From Rotaria socialis (lineage: Eukaryota; Rotifera; Eurotatoria; Philodinida; Philodinidae), in the NCBI GenBank assembly GCA_905331475.1, contig CAJNYU010000010.1, positions 62,001-126,000 on the forward strand: a stretch of 64,000 nucleotides of DNA, written 5' to 3'. The notes under the pieces were generated by a model. It was not told the DNA's origin and did not search any database. It saw only the letters and a list, made by a program, of their open reading frames with translations. Shown here piece after piece: positions 22,301 to 33,685 of this stretch (position 1 is its first letter; each line of letters opens with the position of its first letter). The position numbers and the translations under genes were made by a program.

Positions 22301-24082
22301 TCGAAAATTTTGACAGGCAAATATTCATCGAATGCTCAATACAGTGCAGCATTTGTAATAGGTCATAATAGTAAACAAGAAGCACAGGAAATATTGCTTG
22401 ATGTTCTTCAGAATACACAAGGGTCGGATATAAATATTTCCGAACGTGTTTTAGCTATGTGCATTCATGCATATTGTTGGTCGCGTACTTTTAATAAAAT
22501 TAAAAGATCTAAAGAGGAGAAAAATAATAAAGATAAAAACGAAGACGAAGACGAAGACGAAGGCGAAGACAATAAGAAAGGAAACGGTCAGGAAGATGAC
22601 AATGAAATTGTTAGTCTTTGCGAAAAAATGTTAAGACATAGTTCGTCAGATGTTCGGGATGCTGCCAGTATCGAATTGGCAAAAGTATGTCACGATATTG
22701 GAAAGCTTCTCGAATACTTTGAAACTGATCCTGAGCGTTGTTATCAGTCGTTGATTCGTGTTCGTATCGATAAAAACGACACAAAAGCATTGAAAACACA
22801 TTCGAAATCTGTCGTTGAATTAATTAAAGCTCATCCTGATCTTTTAAGGATTTATATCATAGATCTTTATGATACTATTAAGCATTTTGGAGATGAGATC
22901 GAGCCTTATCCAGAATGGTCGACAGAATTCAATGACTTGTGCCTTATTGATATTGCTTGCGATCTTGTTGAGGAGATGCCATCAGCATTTTTCCATGAAA
23001 TCGATCAAATGAGTGAGCAAGAAAATCTTCAAAAAGCATTATTTCAAGCCAGTAAACAGCATAACATCAAACGACGTAATGCATGCATAAAATTACTTGC
23101 TTCTTTTGGAGATTTTAATCCCGAAATTTGTGATTTATTGATTGATGTGGTTGTTGAAAATCCTTCGACTCAAGAGATTTGCCTTAATGCTATTAAAAAT
23201 TTCCGCAAACCTCGTGCATCTGCACAAAAGGAAAGTGCTTTACAGCAGTTGGATCAAATTCTAGAACAGATGGAACCAAGCATCAAAGAGCTAGAACAAC
23301 CACTAGTGCAACTTAAATCAGCACTTCTTGAACTTGAAAATCCACAAAATTGTCTAAAGAAAATTTTAGCTCTATTGGAGTCAATCATCAACCAGTTAGA
23401 ATCAGACCAAAAAGAATTCAAATCGAATCTGACACAATTCGAGTCAACGCTTAAGAATCTAAAGCCAATTCTGAAGCAATGGAAATTTGCATTCGATCAT
23501 CTTAATGAATATCTTCTATCTCCGTCATTGATTCAACGTTGGGCCGCAGCTGTTTTTTTTGAAAGATTAGTTCAGTGTAATGTAGTTTCCGCACATCGTG
23601 TGCAGCATCTTCTTAGTAACGCAATCGAGGACCCAGTCTCGAATTCTAAAATTTGGCTAGGTAAAAGCGACGATAGCCAGAGCGTGTATAATTGTGTTGG
23701 GTGTCTCAAACATATGTTGTATAAACTACTAATGCGCATGTCATCTGTTGACGAAACATTAGCTGAAACAAACGTTGTCCAAACTAGGAATCGGCTGCTC
23801 GAAGATTTCGACGTATCTGAGATCAATGCTAATCTATCCTCATGTGTTAATATTGATGAAGATCCGCTTGACTCTGATTATGAAACTGATGAGAGTGACC
23901 ATATAGATCGACAAAAGATAAATATTATTTTACCGAGACCAAATTCCTCCCAAGTCCCGATTGAAAAACCTGAAGACTCCACAGGTCCTTCACGAGTCAG
24001 ACCAAGTTCAGCAAGAGTTACCGCATCACCGGTACCTTCAAATAACCCTGCTAATAATAGTAAAGTTTGCAGTATGATGTAG
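16373..24082 (+). CDS. giant NACHT-domain NTPase with helical-repeat C-terminus
   Basis: One uninterrupted 2569-residue frame. The N-terminus (1-320) is helical. The NACHT P-loop NTPase follows: Walker A GDPGSGKTT at 325-333, Walker B LDGLDEIPE around 456-463, sensor-1 ITSR ending at R517, and the NACHT-type ASNPCLMNFIC helix near 600. It has the small-residue/D-x-x-DE Walker B that separates NACHT from AAA proteins. After about residue 800 the protein is a long run of helical repeats (HEAT/ARM-like by appearance), with an Asp/Glu/Lys-rich linker near 2050-2080 and a coiled-coil stretch near 2290-2370. It ends in Cys-Ser-Met-Met, a possible CaaX box. NACHT proteins are oligomerising nucleotide-dependent switches, often immune or stress sensors; that role here is inferred. 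No LRR, CARD or other death-fold domain is recognised. Its lack of introns contrasts with its neighbours and suggests recent retroposition, transfer or family expansion. Confidence 0.88.
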   Translation: MDRSREPITIDKVLDIIRQYIEAAKHVHQYQAECEAMSERLVRLMDKLDGSSEQLRRELGNVVFDNIVLNLFRTLSRIRNSISECQHPNEALKGPKKLIAQQALKRELDNAKFALINYEADLTADLEKKKEILSVALREKRVVDKNRQNTQIDERSKLFLNMIGTEMELMKKNNLPILYENHEKIIKRYLSHCMNVHARIPIVGLEATMKDFVTNIYQLPPSEFSVEATSDIRTIELPVESVYIHLQADRSTAFEREQARKLISQNNDDNDREKDVYNREMMIGLASEPVMYSLIERERVNKEKESDKSNFREILRNNRWIVILGDPGSGKTTFVRWLLSRYIQEIEKDEQKLRSDASDQDRDDQEEDEEKNSKDETFVVGPPRMPILIRVGEFVEALQKNKDLSLIDYIGFHTWMGDSMLNFKPGQSKDDQQKQMKQLQIALHDYIKKGYALIVLDGLDEIPESETRKNVVTLVEDFVANYVQTPSSVSVFDDQFINGELDIPYKAGGNQLIITSRIVGYHKQPLSGQFSHYTILPMEMDDTKKFADHWFETVHKKMISLLELNILDEVRENVCAHQIELLKTELDKPGNKGLRHMASNPCLMNFICLIAFRTRGAELPAQRIRLYDEMAMLMMKLWIAKGPHGFVAQQNVVHKILCDIALYIHQNCPSGLIERTYLKMVCLKSLQERIRATNKKEQEQLVEQCVDQFERNAGILAARGQHLYGFLHLTLQEYYTCRNIISIEKNKSWSANLAKIFQEHITDPRFRVPLTLALGWISLKKEKSELDEFCQALFTSNNHLSRYFPLEILMFITSIDELEKLPSRGIIFTGLSRLLSIAAKNNWHTNYPNLENRMAIGLLKLPREQIEAWIYQEFSSENATIESISSLCTLLKECEKIAQSEENNEKNVLLKQWANKNACKYLLKYLPDDNIDNQFLIDAVLTKIAIKGPKALPSNDLRTFFIENPKCLPQLNLPVLAAIIALYGGLTLSYEKNKKDREKTYNYDDLMVTSADFAVIFSQKCMHRSSPLTPLFIEYIRGELSGNQAGAQSTFIERIKQEARKIRPDDPSLKAVDTFILMFCIVGVDEVWLYKDFVKHRAFHLAIDRFKGISNYLRQFYFIPEIYNKYERSISSKESLLSNFDNFNEYMYKKSMTNQNSTYLIDLFMNWHQTIDKVRHQPSSVNDVKILFTFIDSICRGRARLCTSTRTYFTNKWLCKSDQRFLLLPKFFRKQENLKQLLVSTSNESSFPGLSLSMFLRTLWMFNDTRHGVDISEVIINKAECSMLFEYDRNHSFALAFVPKHLQLLFSCAMQKGHIFVQRNYENPVATGKSKYAISFAHILCTSLLSVCTSPISYACQSALVALLPLARFYRLEHLILALLYWSKINSEHDPDAVKWYFEEMKRPRDHDQFSYSDNYHKLTDVDRIELSDTEVDESLRIALEQVVRRVRDALQLLKSRNSVEKTNLEIFSASISLGYLCWASESEEKKVLFEEAIQAASKISDELVRLDALIVLASCPFLRSSEYFSSDLNQIRASLNDSTKKAFSTLPSDLTPLVSVSFVDRYVSLVGADDKIIERIDHILDQTDHLKDEADRQAVCIALGASVNLSPEISSKLFGLMQEFTVSSVLARAHVLQFDSPLLRYFAINSKEHKTNPYSFLYDRDHSQSISVLYASLYLANLSSDVQKLSTWLNSAPLLKVDISRLLDRQNGQSQEKRILTYSHINAIETKLSLLEKEQVSNEVTILCIDLYDLYHCEWSAQPFLMKWLSYKKDSPYYALACHAALILGRSNVWTVKNVHIICDLLESNNDRLRQETECLLNGNERKSSELGWDILIIFIERFISYETKSTYASLVLSWFFEKLTIDSTEHLKEIIELEQKRTRFHKNYKNNTEELTTAREKQKLFENSSPIARWFVHLTPDVLQYFLTYLQAFIGDLPARRNRDRLKLTESQLLFVFSWCAKILSVDSNGVDMILKMLSKILTGKYSSNAQYSAAFVIGHNSKQEAQEILLDVLQNTQGSDINISERVLAMCIHAYCWSRTFNKIKRSKEEKNNKDKNEDEDEDEGEDNKKGNGQEDDNEIVSLCEKMLRHSSSDVRDAASIELAKVCHDIGKLLEYFETDPERCYQSLIRVRIDKNDTKALKTHSKSVVELIKAHPDLLRIYIIDLYDTIKHFGDEIEPYPEWSTEFNDLCLIDIACDLVEEMPSAFFHEIDQMSEQENLQKALFQASKQHNIKRRNACIKLLASFGDFNPEICDLLIDVVVENPSTQEICLNAIKNFRKPRASAQKESALQQLDQILEQMEPSIKELEQPLVQLKSALLELENPQNCLKKILALLESIINQLESDQKEFKSNLTQFESTLKNLKPILKQWKFAFDHLNEYLLSPSLIQRWAAAVFFERLVQCNVVSAHRVQHLLSNAIEDPVSNSKIWLGKSDDSQSVYNCVGCLKHMLYKLLMRMSSVDETLAETNVVQTRNRLLEDFDVSEINANLSSCVNIDEDPLDSDYETDESDHIDRQKINIILPRPNSSQVPIEKPEDSTGPSRVRPSSARVTASPVPSNNPANNSKVCSMM

Positions 24083-26429
24083 AACTAAGAGCTTGTTTTC
24101 TCGAAAATTTAATCAAACTATTTCACAGACAAATCAGCATGTCTCCTATCCCATAGTTGGTCAGTTCCCTTCAAAAGCTTGTTACAATTTGCTCATGTCC
24201 ATTACCAAAAGCTCTGACATTCAAATATGCAGAATTCTTCTAGATTTTTATTTCTGATTTTTTGTGTGTTAGTTTGTCTTTTTCTGTAGAATCCAAAATT
24301 AAATCTATTCATCACTAATACATCACTTTTAATGTTTTGTTTTCGTGCTCTTATGTAATACTGCTCTAAACATTATATTATGACATTTTTTTTATTTGCA
24401 TAATACAATTCATATCCTTGACATTTATTTCAAATTGTCTGAAGAATGTATGCGTTATTTTGGACTTTGATAGCACATGCAATGGCATTGCAGTGCCAAG
24501 AAATTTATCTTCAGTGTGATTATGAGTATGCTCTGTTCGTTGCATTCTTACAGAGACATAACTTTTATGGTAAGGATGATCCACAGCGATGACTAATTCG
24601 AGCAATGCAAGAAGCGGATTGTATCATATCTTAGAGAACGCTCATTCGTTAGAGAGAGATTTACAAGAATTTCTTTTTTTTTGTTTTTACGTCGATCATC
24701 ATATATAAAATAAACAGATATTTTTCACTTAGACTTCATCTTGAAACAAGATCGTGGATGTTGTATGAATGAATGGATAAATATATGAGTATAAATTCCA
24801 TCAAGATTGATAAACCCGCTGTTTTCATCAACGTAGAATTATAGAAGTCAAAGTATAGATTGACATGATTTCATAATTGCCGATCCAATGATAACTTGAG
24901 AACAGGGAACAGTAGTAATGAACAGAAAAACAAAACTTGGTGATTTTTCGCGAGTTAGCATTGAAATCATATCTCTTACATGGAAAATGTCTCTATTTTG
25001 TAGACAAATTGATGACTGAAGCGAAGAAATCGCTGGATATACTTACGAGTTTGTTTCGTTTGCTTCTTATGAAATATTAAGCCAAAAAAGCAAGTGATCC
25101 ATACATAGATAGATATATTATTAAAGCCGTCACTTTTATGCATGTCTTATTTTTAATAAATTATAGCACTATCAAAGAAAAATCTTTAATTTCAAATGAT
25201 TGGTATAAACGAAGGAGTGATTAACATACAAACCTACGCCCGCAAGGTTATGATCTCAAAATACTGAGAACAAGTTTTACAAAAGATTACTAAAAGGACA
25301 TTTCTCCTTTAACACATAACTGGAACATGATTTTGTTTTGGTCGCACAGAAGAGAACTTGCAAACTATGCCATCTTCAACATTTGAATTTCTTCAACTGC
25401 AGCTTAATCGCTACGTAGTACCTACTATAATAATATTATTCGGCGTTATAGGTAATATTTTTATCGTCATTTTATTCAATTATTTAAAATGTATTAGTCA
25501 TTGAGAAAAAATTTAAAAATAAACCTAAAATGGAATTATATTGGCCTTATTTTTAAGTCTTCACAAGAAATATTTCACTTCTAGGACATATCTTATATAA
25601 TTATTACATAAATCATTATTATTTTTTATTTTTTTGTCACATTTTTAAATTTTTATGCCTGTGATTTTTCATTTCTATGTAATAAGAAAAAAAGTAAAAT
25701 ATCAGTCATCCATGAATGAGTGGCGCACCAAAAACATCAACTTATTTTTGTTCTATTCATCTTTTTGATTCAAATCTATGTTTTCGTTTTCGCTCAATGT
25801 TACAAGATTCTTGGAATTGTAAATAAATTTTTTCGCAAAACTAAACTAAACTAAGTCTATCGATAGGTTGTCGATCTTGTCGTCCAAATCGTTTCATTAA
25901 ATACCTGTGTTTGATCAAAATCAAATTTTCAACTATGAATAAGATTCTTTTTATAATTTATTCATTGCTAAACAGACCAATGAAATTCATTATTTTTATT
26001 ATTATTACGAATTTTCCAACTGATATATAGTAATCAAGTAAAATAGACAGTCATTTTTTTCAAACATACATAACTAAGCAAAGAACACTGATATGTATAT
26101 ACACCTATTCATGGTTATTAATCGTTAAGGAGACAATAACAGGAGCAAGGTTCTATTTATTAAAAAAAAGAGAATATCTCTTTTTATTGTAATCAATCAA
26201 AATTTTATTTCTTTCATGAATTATTTTTTCAGTATAAAACTAAAATAAAAGTTAAAAAATAGAAAATAATAAATATCTGTTTGTATATCTGTTGAAAATG
26301 AAAGCGTAGCATATTCTTTGTCAACATAAAAATATTTTTGTCCTTACCTATACGAATATAATTTTATGAAGGTACAGAAAGAAACAGACGCAAATCATTC
26401 GACAGAGTAGAACATTGACAAAAAATAGC
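24083..26429. other. intergenic region containing a GPCR fragment
   Basis: AT-rich noncoding DNA with the NACHT 3' UTR at its left. Apart from the GPCR-like fragment at 25367-25504, I see only low-complexity sequence. Open frame 24378-24605 (-) has no recognisable motif. Confidence 0.5.
25367..25504 (+). pseudogene. truncated rhodopsin-like GPCR, TM1 fragment
   Basis: An ATG-initiated 45-codon frame: a short polar N-terminus followed by one hydrophobic helix holding G-x-x-G-N (GVIGNIFIVILF), the TM1 signature of class A GPCRs with the conserved Asn 1.50. A TGA follows shortly after TM1 at 25502, and no further TM segments or splice donor are visible downstream. This looks like the 5' remnant of a peptide-receptor-type GPCR gene, possibly left by a deletion or partial duplication. 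A remaining possibility is a first exon with distant downstream exons, but no donor at the end fits. Confidence 0.55.
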
Positions 26430-27470
26430 ATGTTTTTATTTCCACAAACTGGCCTTGCGCGATTTCTTCTAGCAGTAATTATAATATCAACAATATCTTA
26501 TATGATTCTTAATATAGTTTCATTTGCTGGAACTCCATGGATTACTACTCATGCTGAAAATATTCAGTTTGGTCTTTGGAGAGTTTGTGATCAATCAGTA
26601 AACGGGTCTTGTTATGATTGGAGTGATACTGCTCTTTTCGGAGGAAAACCATGTAAATAATTCTTAATGTTAAAGATTTTATGTATTTATCTGTTTTTGT
26701 GTTTGAAAGCTTATATTCGATCAAGTCAAGCATTGGAAATAATATCTATAATATTTTATATGTTTGCTGCCGGTCTTATTCTAATTGGTATACTTAATTT
26801 CGATGGAGTCAGATATTATTTTGTCTTTATTGGTGCAGCGGCACTTTTGTTGGTTGCAAGTATGTCTAAATGAATAAAGAAACTTGAAGAAAAAGCAAAT
26901 TATCTGTCTTTTTCAGTTACATTTATCTCAGCAACATTAGGTGTGATGTCTGTTCAAGGTCGCTCGAATCGTATAGCAGCTTTTCTTGATTGGGCATGGT
27001 GGAATGGGCTTATCGGCCTCATTATGACAATAACATGTTGTTTTTCATTGATTGCTTTCATTCTGGATATGAAACTCTCCGCAAGAAATAGACAAACGCC
27101 AAAATTCGAAAGGTTGTTTGAAAAACCAATAACTAGTTTTATTTTACAGTTTTATTTTTATTTAAGACGACCAAAGCAAAACAATGTGTTCGCTGCTTCA
27201 CAAGGTATGTCATATACAATGCCTGCACCAGTAGCATCACCAATGAATTATGAAAATTATCAAGGCTACAATTATCAAAATCCGAATAATTATTTTCCAG
27301 TAGCTGGTAATAATTTAAATGAATACTATTCAAATCCTTCATTAGCATACGGAGGCCAATATCCATGGAATCAATATGAGAATACTCAAACTCCATCGCC
27401 AATGATATCAAATTTAGCTCAAGAATATATATCTCGTGTTGCCAATGTTCAATATGAACAACCTTTTTAA
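26430..27470 (+). CDS. claudin/PMP22-family tetraspan membrane protein
   Basis: Four exons: 26430-26652, 26710-26859, 26917-27112, 27167-27470 (290 residues). The last intron (54 nt, 27113-27166) is open in frame and could be retained. The start is the ATG at 26430; an earlier in-frame TTG at 26415 is not a likely start. TM1 covers about residues 9-33. Extracellular loop 1 carries the claudin signature: W37, then GLW (48-50), C53 and C61. An Arg-containing junction leads into TM2, followed by TM3 and TM4. The cytoplasmic tail is rich in Tyr, Asn and Pro and does not show the usual claudin PDZ-binding end; it ends QPF. Family members form paracellular junctions or act as tetraspan adaptors in the plasma membrane. 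Which of these it does is not decided by the sequence. Confidence 0.82.
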
Positions 27471-28937
27471 CCATCTTACTAAACGAATAGTCAACTTAAG
27501 AAAAAAAAATAGCGCATCGATCTTTTTTTTCTTGTATTTAGTAGTTTTTTTTTTCGATAAAATTCGTTTTTGAATACCACGTGTTTCTAGTCAAACAGCT
27601 AGATATTTGACTCAGTGGCGGTGGAGCCATTGAGACAGGTGAGGCTTTAGCCTCACCTAGATTTCAGATTGCAAATTGTTATTTTCTATTCTCAGGATTT
27701 GTTACGCTGAGCCAGTGGCGGCAAAGCCACTGAGACCCATGAGGCTTGAGCCTCACCTAGATTTCACAAGATGAGATTCAGCCTCACTTACTTTTGTACT
27801 GAATATTGTTATTTTTTATTCGCGCATCAAAGCAGGAGCCAAAGTCTTTTTTGGTATTTTCCAACCATCTTTTTTATAGTGACCATGTTTATTTTTACTG
27901 CAGTTCAACAAAAAGAAGGCTTATTTTTTGCTTGATGCGTTCATAAAATTCCACGGTAGAAAAAAAATATATCATGAGCCTCACCTAGCTTAATGACGCT
28001 CCGCCGCTCCTTATTTGACTGTACTCGTATGTATCAATCGATTTATTTTCACTATTAATCATAATTATTTTCGAGTTATCAGTCTGTTTTTTGTCGTACG
28101 ATGTTTAAATTTATATTCTTTTTTTAACAACTATTCAATTGGAAACAATTACATCGATGTGTACAACCAATTAGTAATTTAACAATTCATCATAACGATC
28201 GAGACCTATCTCCAATCTCGCTGATAGTTTGTTTGTACCAGTGAATTGATTAGTTGATAGTAGAATTTAAAAAAACAAAAACTCTACTAATAAACGAATT
28301 TCTTACCGGAAAATCGAATTTCAGTTTTTTTTTCACAAATCTTTTGTTTTTCTTTCTGTTATATCAAGTCCGAGAAAACAAAAAACAAAAATAAAGAGAA
28401 AAAGTTCATAGCATCATTATCTCGAAAAATGTCACCAACAAAACAAGATACATATAGGAGTGATCGCTATTGAAAATAAATCAATATATATAATTATGTA
28501 TAGAAATTTGAAACGAGAATGATGCTAATGACTGTGATAGAACAGTATTTAATAAAGTAGAAAACAGCCAAAAAAGAAAACAAAAATAAAAAGTGAACAT
28601 CTACCAAACGCATGATGTTTCAAGACAATATACATCAAGAGCAATGAAAAGGAAAACAAAGCAAAAAGGAACACCGATACAGAATAAACTCACTGCCAGA
28701 TGTACGCATAACAAACATAAATAAGAAAGTTTTCAAAAGAAAAACAAATACATTATTTGATCGTATCACTGTTTATACACTCACAGGAAAAAAGAAGAAG
28801 AAGAAGAAGAAGGACAATACAAATCACTGTTCTTACATTAAACAAAACAAAACAGAAAAAAACAGATTTTTATTTTCTCTATCTGAGTGCTCGAAAAACG
28901 ATAACTTTTAAACACAAAATTGTTTTTTCTGTAATTT
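27471..28937. other. intergenic, convergent 3' regions with MITE
   Basis: Lies between the convergent claudin-like and EGR-like genes. The left part contains the hAT-like MITE; the remainder is A-rich noncoding DNA, likely including both 3' UTRs. Short open frame 28757-28951 is a chance frame across a (GAA)n run. Confidence 0.5.
27604..28020. mobile_element. non-autonomous hAT-like MITE with target-site duplication
   Basis: TATTTGACT occurs at 27604-27612 and again at 28012-28020 and encloses about 400 bases. The left terminus begins CAGTGGCGGTGGAGCCA and the right terminus ends GACGCTCCGCCGCTCC, an imperfect inverted repeat of the CAGNGGCGG type common in hAT elements. An 8-9 bp duplication also fits hAT, which makes 8-bp duplications. 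There is no transposase frame. Inside, the terminal module (CAGTGGCGG ... GAGGCTT-AGCCTCACCTAGATTTCA) is repeated once with a 100-bp period (27613 and 27713), and GAGCCTCACCTAG recurs near the right end. It is inserted just downstream of the claudin-like stop codon. Confidence 0.8.
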
Positions 28938-31950
<3,013 letters not shown>

Positions 31951-33685
31951 TCTTCTAGCAAAGGTAAGCATTACGCGTTATTCGTCAAAATCAATAATAC
32001 CATAAGACAAAACGCTGCTTGTATTCACAATAATGCGATATACGATGTTCTCCAATAGGAAAAAAATCAAAAACCGATGATAAACGCAATGATTGACTTT
32101 GAAATAAAGCTAATAATACGTCACACAACCTTGTATCGAATGATAAATAATAACCACGTCAGCGAATACAATCTGATAGAGTATAAATGAGCAATATATG
32201 GCGCGTGGATTGTTGTCAAGTATTAAATAAACTACCTGATCAATAAATAAATCTAAAAAAAAACAGAGAAAGAAAAACATGTAAAAAAGAAAAGCCACAA
32301 GACACTATGACAATATGAATACATCGAATTGTTGACCTGATGATTGCTACGATATTCATCTTGGAAAGAAAAGCTCATTGAGCTGCTTTTTCTTTCTATC
32401 TTGAAGATGATCATCGTCATCATCATCATCTTCTTCTTCTTAAGGAACAAAAAGAAAACCATCGATAAATAGAAGCAATCAAGTGTAGAATATTTTATAT
32501 TTAATTTATAGCCGTTAGAAAAATTCATCAGGCTGTAATTTCATAAGAACTTTAAAGACGATAGAAAAAAAAAGAAAACTTAAAAATTTAATGTCAAATC
32601 TATGTTGAGAATCATTCTACATAATTAGTACTTTCAATCAACGAACAGAACAAAGGAAAAGAAAATGAAGCTCCTTGACATTTGTTCGTACTATTGTTTC
32701 AATCTGCCGTCATCACTTTTTATTATTATATAGGTGATTTAAAAGACTAAAAACGAAGAGAACGAAACGAGAGAAAAAAAAGTGAAATTATTTTTATTAC
32801 CGTAAAAAAGAAAAGCTGCAGATCGAACATGACACCGAAAAGAATTTATTCATATATGCATAGGCACATAGGAAAAAAAGCAATTCCTGTTATAAACTGG
32901 CGTTTATCGTCGTCGATGACAACGTTCGTTCTTCTCGATATTTTTTTGCAACAATAGAACACGCAAAGACGGAAGAAAAAAAAAGTGCGTTTGCGTCTTA
33001 CTACGTTCTATACACGACTAAAAAGGAAAGAGAAAAAAAGAATTGTAAGAAAAGGAATCATCAGTGCAGATAGGACATAACAAGTCTAAAAAAGAAAGAA
33101 ATTTACATAAGGCAAGTTAATTGTCATAATGTTTTTCGCAAAATCTACACGGGTATTGAGCGGACTCAAGTAGAGTGAATACTCACCTGTGTTTTTTTAA
33201 ACAACAATTATATGATACAGTCGAATAAATGTTTTTTTTAACTAGTAATTACTATTTAGAACCTTAATTTGCTATCAAAAGAAAACAGAGACGCTTGGAA
33301 TTAAACTTCATTAATCCTTACTTTTGATTGTTGAAAATTCATACTTCACTGATTAATCCAGTCGGTTGATCAATTACTCGAACAAAAGCTTTTCTCATTT
33401 CTATTTTCAGAACTGCAAAAGAAGAAAAAAATTAACCAACTTGCTATTTATTGGAAATGATACTAAACTAATCAAATATTTCTCGCAACGTCTGACATCT
33501 ATAGACAAATCCCCGCCATTCGTAGCTTTCTCAAACCTTTTTTGATTGCTGTTTGATTCACATATATAAGCTGACGCATTCGTTCATAACAATCGTCTAA
33601 ATATTCGATATATTCTATTCTGTTAAACATACACAAACATAGTTCGACAAACTCGTATTGTACAACTTTTTTCTCTCTCTAATCA
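31951..33685. other. divergent upstream region of EGR and LENG8 genes
   Basis: Noncoding DNA between two divergently transcribed genes. It contains A-rich tracts and a (GAT)n-like run near 32410-32430. It should hold both promoters and the 5' UTR of the EGR-like gene; no specific element could be assigned. Confidence 0.5.

Noticed and set aside
24378-24605. 75-codon minus-strand frame after the NACHT gene
   Set aside because: No recognisable similarity and located in the expected 3' UTR/intergenic DNA.
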